Positions 10,248-23,960 of a stretch of DNA of 64,000 nucleotides are shown one piece after another; within the stretch, counting starts at the first letter, position 1, and every line of letters starts with the position of its first letter. Source of the stretch: Hydractinia symbiolongicarpus. Its lineage: Eukaryota > Cnidaria > Hydrozoa > Anthoathecata > Hydractiniidae. Where the stretch lies: contig NC_079875.1 of NCBI RefSeq assembly GCF_029227915.1, forward strand, positions 1,426,001-1,490,000. Direction: 5' to 3'. The position numbers and the translations under genes are program-made. The notes beneath the pieces were generated by a model. It did not search any database and was not told the origin of the DNA. It saw only the letters and a list, made by a program, of their open reading frames with translations.

Positions 10248-12683
10248 ACACCCCGGGTACTTTCTTTGTATACTTTTGACTATACGAGCCGAGTCCGGGA
10301 TTTACGGGAAATCGCAGGTTTTCGTTTGCCGGCGATTAAACTTCTTTTATTCAGCGTCTCATCAAAAATGAAAACATTTTTGAAAACTACAAGTCTCATG
10401 CGTTTTAGTGGTGAAAAAATAATTTAAAAAATCGTTCGGGAAATGAGTTTACTCACAGGGTACTCTCTTTGTATACTTTTGACTATACGGGCCGAGTCCG
10501 GGAATTACGGGAAATCGCAGGTTTTCGTTTGCCGGCGATTAAACTTCTTTTATTCAGCGTCTCATCAAAAATGAAAACATTTTTAAAAACTACAAGTCTC
10601 ATGGGCTTTAGTGGTGAAATAATAATTTAAAAAATCTTTTGGGAAATGAGTTTACTCCCTGGGTACTTTCTTTGTATACTTTTGACTATACGTGCCGAGT
10701 ACGGGATTTACGGGAAATCGCAGGTTTTCGTTTGCCGGCGATTAAACTTCTTTTATTCAGCGTGTCATCAAAAATGAAAACATTTTTGAAAACTACAAGT
10801 CTCATGCGTTTTAGTGGTGAAAAAATAATTTAAAAATTCGTTCTGGAAATGAGTTTACTCACTGGGTACTTTCCTTGTATACTTTTAACTATACGGGCCG
10901 AGTCCGGGATTTACGGGAAATCGCAGGTTTTCGTTTGCCGGCTATTAAACTTCTTTTATTCAGCGTCTCATCAAAAATGAAAACATTTTTAAAAACTACA
11001 AGTCTCATGGGCTTTAGTGGTGAAATAATAATTTAAAAAATCGTTTGGGAAATGAGTTTACTCCCTGGGTACTTTCTTTGTATACTTTTGACTATACGGG
11101 CCGAGTCCAGGATTTACGTGAAATTGCGGGTTTTCGTTTGCCGGCGATTAAACTTTTTTTATTCAGCGTCTAATCAAAAATGAAAACATTTTTGAAAACT
11201 ACAAGTCTCATGCGTTTTAGTGGTGAAAAAATAAATTAAAAAATCGTTCTGGAAATGAGTTTACTCACAGGGTACTTTCTTTGTATACATTCGACTATAC
11301 GGGCCAAGCCCGGGATTTACGGGAAATCGCGGGTTTTCGTTTGCCGACGATTAAACCTCTTTCATTTAGCGTCTCATCAAAAATGAAAAATTTTTTGAAA
11401 ACTACAAGTCTCATGCGTTTTAGTGGTGAAAAGATAATTGAAAAAATCGTTTCGGAAATGAGTTTACACCCCGGGTACTTTCTTTGTATACTTTTGACTA
11501 TACGAGCCGAGTCCGGGATTTACGGGAAATCGCAGGTTTTCGTTTGCCGGCGATTAAACTTCTTTTATTCAGCGTCTCATCAAAAATGAAAACATTTTTG
11601 AAAACTACAAGTCTCATGCGTTTTAGTGGTGAAAAAATAATTTAAAAAATCGTTCAGGAAATGAGTTTACTCACAGGGTACTCTCTTTGTATACTTTTGA
11701 CTATACGGGCCGAGTCCGGGAATTACGGGAAATCGCAGGTTTTCGTTTGCCGGCGATTAAACTTCTTTTATTCAGCGTCTCATCAAAAATGAAAACATTT
11801 TTAAAAACTACAAGTCTCATGGGCTTTAGTGGTGAAATAATAATTTAAAAAATCTTTTGGGAAATGAGTTTACTCCCTGGGTACTTTCTTTGTATACTTT
11901 TGACTATACGTGCCGAGTACGGGATTTACGGGAAATCGCAGGTTTTCGTTTGCCGGCGATTAAACTTCTTTTATTCAGCGTGTCATCAAAAATGAAAACA
12001 TTTTTGAAAACTACAAGTCTCATGCGTTTTAGTGGAGAAAAAATAATTTAAAAATTCGTTCTGGAAATGAGTTTACTCACTGGGTACTTTCCTTGTATAC
12101 TTTTAACTATACGGGCCGAGTCCGGGATTTATGGGAAATCGCAGGTTTTCGTTTGCCGGCTATTAAACTTCTTTTATTCAGCGTCTCATCAAAAATGAAA
12201 ACATTTTTAAAAACTACAAGTCTCATGGGCTTTAGTGGTGAAATAATAATTTAAAAAATCGTTTGGGAAATGAGTTTACTCCCTGGGTACTTTCTTTGTA
12301 TACTTTTGACTATACGGGCCGAGTCCAGGATTTACGTGAAATTGCGGGTTTTCGTTTGCCGGCGATTAAACTTTTTTTATTCAGCGTCTCATCAAAAATG
12401 AAAACATTTTTGAAAACTACAAGTCTCATGCGTTTTAGTGGTGAAAAAATAAATTAAAAAATCGTTCTGGAAATGAGTTTACTCACAGGGTACTTTCTTT
12501 GTATACATTCGACTATACGGGCCAAGCCCGGGATTTACGGGAAATCGCGGGTTTTCGTTTGCCGACGATTAAACCTCTTTCATTTAGCGTCTCATCAAAA
12601 ATGAAAAATTTTTTGAAAACTACAAGTCTCATGCGTTTTAGTGGTGAAAAGATAATTGAAAAAATCGTTTCGGAAATGAGTTT
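10248..12683 (+). repeat. 1,218-bp HOR (6 monomers), two tandem copies
   Basis: Units 10248-11465 and 11466-12683. Markers 1,218 bp apart include ACACCCCGGG (10248, 11466), ACGTGCCGAGTACGGG (10691, 11909) and the family-2 monomer with TTGCCGACGATT. The boundary between units lies in a hybrid monomer at 11455-11467. Confidence 0.9.
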
Positions 12684-15060
12684 ACTCACAGGGTACTTTC
12701 TTTGTATACATTCGACTATAAGGGCCAAGCCCGGGATTTACGGGAAATCGCGGGTTTTCGTTTGCCGGCGATTAAACAACTTTCATTAAGCGTCTCATCA
12801 AAAATGAAAACATTTCTGAAAACTACAAGTCTCATGCGTTTTATTGGTGAAAATTAATTTAAAAAATCGTTCGGGAAATGAGTTTACTCCCTGGGTACTT
12901 TCTTTGTATACTTTTGACTATACGGGCCGAGTCCGGGATTTACGGGAAATCGCGGGTTTTCGTTAGCCGGCAATTAAACTTCTTTTATTCAGCGTCTCAT
13001 CAAAAATGAAAACATTTTTAAAAACTACAAGTCTCATGGGCTTTAGTGGTGAAATAATAATTTAAAAAATCGTTCGGGAAATGAGTTTACACCCCGGGTA
13101 CTTTCTTTGTATACTTTTGACTATACGGGCCGAGTCCGGGATTTACGGGAAGTCGCAGGTTTTCGTTTGCCGGCTATTAAACTTCTTTTATTCAGCGTCT
13201 CATCAAAAATGAAAACATTTTTGAAAACTACAAGTCTCATACGTTTTAGTGGTGAAAAAATAATTTAAAAAATTCGTTCCGGAAATGAGTTTACTCACTG
13301 GGTACTTTCCTTGCATACTTTTGACTATACGGGCCGAGTCCGGGATTTACGGGAAATCCCGAGTTTTCGTTTGCCGGCGATTAAACTTCTTTTATTCAGC
13401 GTCTCATCAAAAATGAAAACATTTCTGAAAACTACAAGTCTCATGCGTTTCAGTGGTGAAAAAATAATTTAAAAAATCGTTCGGGAAATGAGTTTACACC
13501 CTGGGTACTTTCTTTGTATACTTTTGACTATACGGGCCGAGTCGGGGATTTACGGGAAATCGCAGGTTTTCGTTTGCAGGCGATTAAACTTCTTTTATTC
13601 AGCGTCTCATCAAAAATGAAAACATTTTTGAAAACAACAAATCTCATGCGTTTTAGTGGTGAAAAAATAATTTAAAACATCGTTCGGGAAATGAGTTTAC
13701 ACTCTGGGTACTCTCTTTGAAAACTTTTGACTATACGGGCCGAGTCCGGGAATTACGGGAAATCGCAGGTTTTCGTTTGCCGGCGATTAAACTTCTTTTA
13801 TTCAGCGTCTCATCAAAAATGAAAACATTTTTGAAAACTACAAGTCTCATGCGTTTTAGTGGTGAAAAAATAATTTAAAAATTCGTTAGGGAAATGAGTT
13901 TACTCACTGGGTACTTTCTTTGTATACTTTTGACTATACGGGCCGAGACCGGGATTTACGGGAAATTGCGGGTTTTCGTTTGCCGGCGATTAAACTTCTT
14001 TTATTTAGCGTCTCATCAAAAATGAAAACATTTTTAAAAACTAAAAGTCTCATGGGATTTAGTGGTGAAATAATAATTTAAAAAATCGTTCGGGAAATGA
14101 GTTTACACCCTGGGTACTTTTTTGTATACTTTTGACTATGCGGGCCGAGTCCGGGGTTTACGGGAATAGGCGGGTTTTCGTTTGCCGGCGATTAAACTTC
14201 TTTTATTTAGCGTCTCATCAAAAATGAAAACATTTTTGAAAACTACAAGTCTCAAGCGTTTTAGTGGTGAAAAGATAATTTAAAAAATCGTTTTGGAAAT
14301 GAGTTTACTAGCAGGGTACTTTCTTTGTATACATTCGACTATACGGGCCAAGCCCGGGATTTACGGGAAATCGCGGGTTTTCGTTTGCCGGCGATTAAAC
14401 CGCTTTCATTAAGCGTCTCATCAAAAATGAAAACATTTCTGAAAACTACAAGTCTCATGCGTTTTAGTGGTGAAAAAATAATTTAAAAATTCGTTCCGGA
14501 AATGAGTTTACTCACTGGGTACTTTCCTTGCATACTTTTGACTATACGGGCCGAGTCCGGGATTTACGGGAAATCGCGAGTTTTCGTTTGCCGGCGATTA
14601 AACTTCTTTTATTCAGTGTCTCATCAAAAATGAAACCATTTTTAAAAACTACAAGTCTCATGGGCTTTAGTGGTAAAATAATAATTTAAAAAATCGTTTG
14701 GGAAATGAGTTTACTCCCTGGGTACTTTCTTTCTATAATTTTGACTATACGGGCCGAGTCCGGGATTTACGGGAAGTCGCAGGTTTTCGTTTGCAGGCGA
14801 TTAAACTTCTTTTATTCAGCGTCTCATCAAAAATGAAAACATTTTTGAAAACTACAAGTCTCATGCGCTTTAGTGGTGAAAAAATAATTTAAAAAATCGT
14901 TCGGGAAATGAGTTTACACCCTGGGTACTCTCTTTGTATACTTTTGACTATACGGGCCGAGTCCGGGAATTACGGGAAATCGCAGGTTTTCGTTTGCCGG
15001 CGATTAAACTTTTTTTATTCAGCGTCTCATCAAAAATGAAAACATTTTTGAAAACTACAA
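12684..15060 (+). repeat. Satellite, mixed monomers with no clean tandem HOR
   Basis: About twelve monomers. Starts include the ATTGGTGAAAATTAATTT variant (near 12.84 kb). From about 13.2 kb the order of types foreshadows the large block at 27-38 kb: ATACG, TTCCGG, GTCGGGG, TTAGGG, TACTTTTTTGTATAC with CTATGCGGG, a family-2 monomer, and TTTGCAGGCG. This may be a related or older copy of that block. No other sequence is present. Confidence 0.75.
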
Positions 15061-18000
15061 GTCTCATGCGTTTTAGTGGTGAAAAAATAATTTAAAAAAT
15101 CGTTCGGGAAATGAGTTTACAACCTGGGTACCCTCTTTGTATACTTTTGACTATACGGGCCGAGTCCGGGATTTTCAGGAAATCGCAGGTTTTCGTTTGC
15201 CGGCGATTAAACTTCTTTTATTCAGCGTCTCATCAAAAATGAAAACCTTTTTAAAAACTACAAGTCTCATGGGCTTTAGTGGTGAAATAATAATTTAAAA
15301 AATCGTTTGGGAAATGAGTTTACTCCCTGGGTACTTTCTTTGTATACTTTTGACTATACGGGCTTAGTCCAGGATTTACGGGAAATTGCGGGTTTTCGTT
15401 TGCCGGCGATTAAACTTCTTTTATTCAGCGTCTCATCAAAAATGAAAACATTTTTGAAAACTACAAGTCTCATGGGCTTTAGTGGTGAAAAAATAATTTA
15501 AAAATTCGTTCCGGAAATGAGTTTACTCACTGGGTACTTTCCTTGCATACTTTTGACTATACGGGCCGAGTCCGGGATTTACGGGAAATCGCGAGTTTTC
15601 GTTTGCCGGCGATTAAACTTCTTTTATTCAGCGTCTCATCAAAAATGAAAACATTTTTGAAAACTACAAGTCTCATGCGCTTTAGTGGTGAAAAAATAAT
15701 TTAAAAAATCGTTCGGGAAATGAGTTTACACCCTGGGTACTCTCTTTGTATACTTTTGACTATACGGGCCGAGTTTGGGAATTACGGGAAATCGCAGGTT
15801 TTCGTTTGCCGGCGATTAAACTTCTTTTATTCAGCGTCTCATCAAAAATGAAAACATTTTTGAAAACTACAAGTCTCATGCGTTTTAGTGGTGAAAAAAT
15901 AATTTAAAAAATCGTTCGGGAAATGAGTTTACAACCTGGGTACCCTCTTTGTATACTTTTGACTATACGGGCCGAGTCCGGGATTTACAGGAAATCGCAG
16001 GTTTTCGTTTGCCGGCGATTAAACTTCTTTTATTCAGCGTCTCATCAAAAATGAAAACATTTTTGAAAACTACAAGTCTCATGCGCTTTAGTGGTGAAAA
16101 AATAATTTAAAAAATCGTTCGGGAAATGAGTTTACACCCTGGGTACTCTCTTTGTATACTTTTGACTATACGGGCCGAGTCCGGGAATTACGGGAAATCG
16201 CAGGTTTTCGTTTGCCGGCGATTAAACTTCTTTTATTCAGCGTCTCATCAAAAATGAAAACATTTTTAAAAACTACGAGTCTCATGGGCTTTAGTGGTGA
16301 AATAATAATTTAAAAAATCGTTTGGGAAATGAGTTTACTCCCTGGGTACTTTCTTTGTATACTTTTGACTATACGGGCTTAGTCCAGGATTTACGGGAAA
16401 TTGCGGGTTTTCGTTTGCCGGCGATTAAACTTCTTTTATTCAGCGTCTCATCAAAAATGAAAACATTTTTGAAAACTACAAGTCTCATGCGTTTTAGTGG
16501 TGAAAAAATAAATTAAAAAATCGTTCTGGAAATGATTTTACTCACAGGGTACTTTCTTTGTATACATTCGACTATACGGGCCAAGCCCGGGATTTACGGG
16601 AAATCGCGGGTTTTCGTTTGCCGGCGATTAAACCTCTTTCATTAAGCGTCTTATCAAAAATGAAAAATTTTTTGAAAACTACAAGTCTCATGCGTTTTAG
16701 TGGTGAAAAGATAATTGAAAAAATCGTTTCGGAAATGAGTTTACTCACAGGGTACTTTCTTTGTATACATTCGACTATACGGGCCAAGCCCGGGATTTAC
16801 GGGAAATCGCGGGTTTTCGTTTGCCGGCGATTAAACAACTTTCATTAAGCGTCTCATCAAAAATGAAAACATTTTTAAAAACTACAAGTCTCATGCGTTT
16901 TAGTGGTGAAAAAATAATTTAAAAAATCGTTCGGGAAATGAGTTTACAACCTGGGTACCCTCTTTGTATACTTTTGACTATACGGGCCGAGTCCGGGATT
17001 TACAGGAAATCGCAGGTTTTCGTTTGCCGGCGATTAAACTTCTTTTATTCAGCGTCTCATCAAAAATGAAAACATTTTTAAAAACTACAAGTCTCATGGG
17101 CTTTAGTGGTGAAATAATAATTTAAAAAATCGTTTGGGAAATGAGTTTACTCCCTGGGTACTTTCTTTGTATACTTTTGACTATACGGGCTTAGTCCAGG
17201 ATTTACGGGAAATTGCGGGTTTTCGTTTGCCGGCGATTAAACTTCTTTTATTCAGCGTCTCATCAAAAATGAAAACATTTTTGAAAACTACAAGTCTCAT
17301 GGGCTTTAGTGGTGAAAAAATAATTTAAAAATTCGTTCCGGAAATGAGTTTACTCACTGGGTACTTTCCTTGCATACTTTTGACTATACGGGCCGAGTCC
17401 GGGATTTACGGGAAATCGCGAGTTTTCGTTTGCCGGCGATTAAACTTCTTTTATTCAGCGTCTCATCAAAAATGAAAACATTTTTGAAAACTACAAGTCT
17501 CATGCGCTTTAGTGGTGAAAAAATAATTTAAAAAATCGTTCGGGAAATGAGTTTACACCCTGGGTACTCTCTTTGTATACTTTTGACTATACGGGCCGAG
17601 TCCGGGAATTACGGGAAATCGCAGGTTTTCGTTTGCCGGCGATTAAACTTCTTTTATTCAGCGTCTCATCAAAAATGAAAACATTTTTGAAAACTACAAG
17701 TCTCATGCGTTTTAGTGGTGAAAAAATAATTTAAAAAATCGTTCGGGAAATGAGTTTACAACCTGGGTAACCTCTTTGTATACTTTTGACTATACGGGCC
17801 GAGTCCGGGATTTACAGGAAATCGCAGGTTTTCGTTTGCCGGCGATTAAACTTCTTTTATTCAGCGTCTCATCACAAATGAAAACATTTTTGAAAACTAC
17901 AAGTCTCATGCTCTTTAGAGGTGAAAAAATAATTTAAAAAATCGTTCGGAAAATGAGTTTACACCCTGGGTACTCTCTTTGTATACTTTTGACTATACGG

Positions 18001-18613
18001 GCCGAGTCCGGGAATTACGGGAAATCGCAGGTTTTCCTTTGCCGGCGATTAAACTTCTTTTATTCAGCGTCTCATCAAAAATGCAAACATTTTTAAAAAC
18101 TACAAGTCTCATGGGCTTTAGTGGTGAAATAATAATTTAAAAAATCGTTTGGGAAATGAGTTTACTCCCTGGGTACTTTCTTTGTATACTTTTGACTATA
18201 CGGGCTTAGTCCAGGATTTACGGGAAATTGCGGGTTTTCGTTTGCCGGCGATTAAACTTCTTTTATTCAGCGTCTCATCAAAAATGAAAACATTTTTGAA
18301 AACTACAAGTCTCATGCGTTTTAGTGGTGAAAAAATAAATTAAAAAATCGTTCTGGAAATGATTTTACTCACAGGGTACTTTCTTTGTATACATTCGACT
18401 ATACGGGCCAAGCCCGGGATTTACGGGAAATCGCGGGTTTTCGTTTGCCGGCGATTAAACCTCTTTCATTAAGCGTCTTATCAAAAATGAAAAAATTTTT
18501 GAAAACTACAAGTCTCATGCGTTTTAGTGGTGAAAAAATAATTGAAAAAATCGTTTCGGAAATGAGTTTACTCACAGGGTACTTTCTTTGTATACATTCG
18601 ACTATACGGGCCG
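15061..18613 (+). repeat. 1,827-bp HOR (9 monomers), about two copies
   Basis: Unit 1 is 15061-16887; unit 2 runs from 16888 to about 18613. The marker monomer with GGGCTTAGTCCAGG starts at 15307 and 17134, and again at 16322 and 18149. TTTACAACCTGGGTA recurs near 15.12, 15.93, 16.94 and 17.76 kb, showing an inner spacing of 4 and 5 monomers. Each unit ends with a family-2 doublet. The second doublet ends in a hybrid monomer at 18600-18612. Confidence 0.88.
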
Positions 18614-21600
18614 AGTCCGGGATTTACGGGAAGTCGCGGGTTTTCGTTTGCCGGCAATTAAACTTCTTTTATTCAGCGTCTCATCAAAAATGAAAACATT
18701 TTTAAAAACTACAAGTCTCATGGGCTTTAGTGGTGAAATAATAATTTAAAAAATCGTTCGGGAAATGAGTTTACACCCCGGGTACTTTCTTTGTATACTT
18801 TTGACTATACGAGCCGAGTCCGGGATTTACGGGAAATCGCAGGTTTTCGTTTGCCGGCGATTAAACTTCTTTTATTCAGCGTCTCATCAAAAATGAAAAC
18901 ATTTTTGAAAACTACAAGTCTCATGCGTTTTAGTGGTGAAAAAATAATTTAAAAAATCTTTCGGGAAATGAGTTTACTCACAGGGTACTCGCTTTGTATA
19001 CTTTTGACTATACGGGCCGAGTCCGGGAATTACGGGAAATCGCAGGTTTTCGTTTGCCGGCGATTAAACTTCTTTTATTCAGCGTCTCATCAAAAATGAA
19101 AACATTTTTGAAAACTACAAGTCTCATGCGTTTTAGTGGTGAAAAAATAATTTAAAAAATCGTTCGGGAAATGAGTTTACACCCTGGGTACCCTCTTTGT
19201 ATACTTTTGACTATACGGGCCGAGTCCGGGATTTACGGGAAATCGCAGGTTTTCGTTTGCCGGCGATTAAACTTCTTTTATTCAGCGTCTCATCAAAAAT
19301 GAAAACATTTTTAAAAACTACAAGTCTCATGGGCTTTAGTGGTGAAATAATAATTTAAAAAATCTTTTGGGAAATGAGTTTACTCCCTGGGTACCTTCTT
19401 TGTATACTTTTGACTATACGTGCCGAGTACGGGATTTACGGGAAATCGCAGGTTTTCGTTTGCCGGCGATTAAACTTCTTTTATTCAGCGTCTCATCAAA
19501 AATGAAAACATTTTTGAAAACTACAAGTCTCATGCGTTTTAGTGCTGAAAAAATAATTTAAAAATCCGGTCTGGAAATGAGTTTACTCACTGGGTACTTT
19601 CCTTGTATACTTTTAACTATACGGGCCGAGTCCGGGATTTACGGGAAATCGCAGGTTTTCGTTTGCCGGCGATTAAACTTCTTTTATTCAGCGTCTCATC
19701 AAAAATGAAAACATTTTTAAAAACTACAAGTCTCATGGGCTTTAGTGGTGAAATAATAATTTAAAAAATCGTTTGGGAAATGAGTTTACTCCCTGGGTAC
19801 TTTCTTTGTATACTTTTGACTATACGGGCCGAGTCCAGGATTTACGTGAAATTGCGGGTTTTCGTTTGCCGGCGATTAAACTTCTTTTATTCAGCGTCTC
19901 ATCAAAAATGAAAACATTTTTGAAAACTACAAGTCTCATGCGTTTTAGTGGTGAAAAAATAAATTAAAAAATCGTTCTGGAAATGAGTTTACTCACAGGG
20001 TACTTTCTTTGTATACATTCGACTATACGGGCCAAGGCCGGGATTTACGGGAAATCGCGGGTTTTCGTTTGCCGACGATTAAACCTCTTTCATTTAGCGT
20101 CTCATCAAAAATGAAATATTTTTTGAAAACTACAAGTCTCATGCGTTTTAGTGGTGAAAAAATAATTCAAAAAATCGTTTCGGAAATGAGTTTACTCACA
20201 GGGTACTTTCTTTGTATACATTCGACTATACGGGCCAAGCCCGGGATTTACGGGAAATCGCGGGTTTTCGTTTGCCGGCGATTAAACAACTTTCATTAAG
20301 CGTCTCATCAAAAATGAAAACATTTCTGAAAACTACAAGTCTCATGCGTTTTATTGGTGAAAATTAATTTAAAAAATCGTTCGGGAAATGAGTTTACTCC
20401 CTGGGTACTTTCTTTGTATACTTTTGACTATACGGGCCGAGTCCGGGATTTACGGGAAGTCGCGGGTTTTCGTTTGCCGGCAATTAAACTTCTTTTATTC
20501 AGCGTCTCATCAAAAATGAAAACATTTTTAAAAACTACAAGTCTCATGGGCTTTAGTGGTGAAATAATAATTTAAAAAATCGTTCGGGAAATGAGTTTAC
20601 ACCCCGGGTACTTTCTTTGTATACTTTTGACTATACGAGCCGAGTCCGGGATTTACGGGAAATCGCAGGTTTTCGTTTGCCGGCGATTAAACTTCTTTTA
20701 TTCAGCGTCTCATCAAAAATAAAAACATTTTTGAAAACTACAAGTCTCATGCGTTTTAGTGGTGAAAAAATAATTTAAAAAATCGTTCGGGAAATGAGTT
20801 TACTCACAGGGTACTCGCTTTGTATACTTTTGACTATACGGGCCGAGTCCGGGAATTACGGGAAATCGCAGGTTTTCGTTTGCCGGCGATTAAACTTCTT
20901 TTATTCAGCGTCTCATCAAAAATGAAAACATTTTTGAAAACTACAAGTCTCATGCGTTTTAGTGGTGAAAAAATAATTTAAAAAATCGTTCGGGAAATGA
21001 GTTTACACCCTGGGTACCCTCTTTGTATACTTTTGACTATACGGGCCGAGTCCGGGATTTACGGGAAATCGCAGGTTTTCGTTTGCCGGCGATTAAACTT
21101 CTTTTATTCAGCGTCTCATCAAAAATGAAAACATTTTTAAAAACTACAAGTCTCATGGGCTTTAGTGGTGAAATAATAATTTAAAAAATCTTTTGGGAAA
21201 TGAGTTTACTCCCTGGGTACTTTCTTTGTATACTTTTGACTATACGTGCCGAGTACGGGATTTACGGGAAATCGCAGGTTTTCGTTTGCCGGCGATTAAA
21301 CTTCTTTTATTCAGCGTGTCATCAAAAATGAAAACATTTTTGAAAACTACAAGTCTCATGCGTTTTAGTGCTGAAAAAATAATTTAAAAATCCGGTCTGG
21401 AAATGAGTTTACTCACTGGGTACTTTCCTTGTATACTTTTAACTATACGGGCCGAGTCCGGGATTTACGGGAAATCGCAGGTTTTCGTTTGCCGGCGATT
21501 AAACTTCTTTTATTCAGCGTCTCATCAAAAATGAAAACATTTTTAAAAACTACAAGTCTCATGGGCTTTAGTGGTGAAATAATAATTTAAAAAATCGTTT

Positions 21601-22450
21601 GGGAAATGAGTTTACTCCCTGGGTACTTTCTTTGTATACTTTTGACTATACGGGCCGAGTCCAGGATTTACGTGAAATTGCGGGTTTTCGTTTGCCGGCG
21701 ATTAAACTTCTTTTATTCAGCGTCTCATCAAAAATGAAAACATTTTTGAAAACTACAAGTCTCATGCGTTTTAGTGGTGAAAAAATAAATTAAAAAATCG
21801 TTCTGGAAATGAGTTTACTCACAGGGTACTTTCTTTGTATACATTCGACTATACGGGCCAAGCCCGGGATTTACGGGAAATCGCGGGTTTTCGTTTGCCG
21901 ACGATTAAACCTCTTTCATTTAGCGTCTCATCAAAAATGAAAAATTTTTTGAAAACTACAAGTCTCATGCGTTTTAGTGGTGAAAAGATAATTGAAAAAA
22001 TCGTTTCGGAAATGAGTTTACTCCCTGGGTACTTTCTTTGTATACATTCGACTATACGGGCCAAGCCCGGGATTTACGGGAAATCGCGGGTTTTCGTTTG
22101 CCGGCGATTAAACAACTTTCATTAAGCGTCTCATTAAAAATAAAAACATTTCTGAAAACTACAAGTCTCATGCGTTTTATTGGTGAAAATTAATTTAAAA
22201 AATAGTTCGGGAAATGAGTTTACTCCCTGGGTACTTACTTTGTATACTTTTGACTATACGGGCCGAGTCCGGGATTTACGGGAAATCGCGCGTTTTCGTT
22301 TGCCGGCAATTAAACTTCTTTTATTCAGCGTCTCATCAAAAATGAAAACATTTTTAAAAACTACAAGTCTCATGGGCTTTAGTGGTGAAATAATAATTTA
22401 AAAAATCGTTCGGGAAATGAGTTTACACCCCGGGTACTTTCTTTGTATAC
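18614..22450 (+). repeat. 1,826-bp HOR (9 monomers), about two copies
   Basis: Marker pairs 1,826 bp apart: monomers starting at 19367/21193, 19773/21599, 20009/21835 and 20354/22180. The one-base shortfall from 9 x 203 is the deletion in the GAAAATTAATTT monomer. Private variants include GTGCTGAAAAAATAATTT followed by TCCGGTCTGG. The same unit composition is found again, shifted by 3,043 bp, at 24.2 kb. Confidence 0.88.
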
Positions 22451-23960
22451 TTTTGACTATACGGGCCGAGTCCGGGATTTACGGGAAATCGCAGGTTTTC
22501 GTTTGCCGGCGATTAAACTTCTTTTATTCAGCGTCTCATCAAAAATGAAAACATTTTTGAAAACTACAAGTCTCATACGTTTTAGTGGTGAAAAAATAAT
22601 TTAAAAATTCGTTCCGGAAATGAGTTTACTCACTGGGTACTTTCCTTGCATACTTTTGACTATACGGGCCGAGTCCGGGATTTACGGGAAATCGCGAGTT
22701 TTCGTTTGCCGGCGATTAAACTTCTTTTATTCAGCGTCTCATCAAAAATGAAAACATTTCTGAAAACTACAAGTCTCATGCGTTTTAGTGGTGAAAAAAT
22801 AATTAAAAAAATCGTTCGGGAAATGAGTTTACACCCTGGGTACTTTCTTTGTATACTTTTGACTATACGGGCCGAGTCGGGGATTTACGGGAAATCGCAG
22901 GTTTTCGTTTGCCGGCGATTAAACTTCTTTTATTCAGCGTCTCATCAAAAATGAAAACATTTTTGAAAACTACAAGTCTCATGCGTTTTAGTGGTGAAAA
23001 AATAATTTAAAACATCGTTCGGGAAATGAGTTTACACCCTGGGTACTTTCTTTGTATACTTTTGACTATACGGGCCGAGTCCGGGAATTACGGGAAATCG
23101 CAGGTTTTCGTTTGCCGGCGATTAAACTTCTTTTATTCAGCGTCTCATCAAAAATGAAAACATTTTTGAAAACTACAAGTCTCATGCGTTTTAGTGGAGA
23201 AAAAATAATTTAAAAATTCGTTAGGGAAATGAGTTTACTCACTGGGTACTTTCCTTGTATACTTTTGACTATACGGGCCGAGACCGGGATTTACGGGAAA
23301 TCGCGGGTTTTCGTTTGCCGGCGATTAAACCGCTTTCATTAAGCGTCTCATCAAAAATGAAAACATTTCTGAAAACTACAAGTCTCATGCGTTTTATTGG
23401 TGAAAATTAATTTAAAAAATCGTTCGGGAAATGAGTTTACTCCCTGGGTACTTTCTTTGTATACTTTTGACTATACGGGCCGAGTCCGGGATTTACGGGA
23501 AGTCGCGGGTTTTCGGGTGCCGGCAATTAAACTTCTTTTATTCAGCGTCTCATCAAAAATGAAAACATTTTTAAAAACTACAAGTCTCATGGGCTTTAGT
23601 GGTGAAATAATAATTTAAAAAATCGTTCGGGAAATGAGTTTACACCCCGGGTACTTTCTTTGTATACTTTTGACTATACGAGCCGAGTCCGGGATTTACG
23701 GGAAATCGCAGGTTTTCGTTTGCCGGCGATTAAACTTCTTTTATTCAGCGTCTCATCAAAAATGAAAACATTTTTGAAAACTACAAGCCTCATGCGTTTT
23801 AGTGGTGAAAAAATAATTTAAAAAATCGTTCGGGAAATGGGTTTACTCACAGGGTACTCGCTTTGTATACTTTTGACTATACGGGCCGAGTCCGGGAATT
23901 ACGGGAAATCGCAGGTTTTCGTTTGCCGGCGATTAAACTTCTTTTATTCAGCGTCTCATC
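22451..23960 (+). repeat. Satellite spacer between two related HORs
   Basis: About seven monomers separate the 1,826-bp HOR from the 1,620-bp HOR. The first part (CTCATACG, TTCCGG, GTCGGGG and TTAGGG types) matches the order at 27.2-27.9 and 28.8-29.5 kb. From about 23.39 kb it returns to the ATTGGTGAAAATTAATTT order. No unique sequence. Confidence 0.75.
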
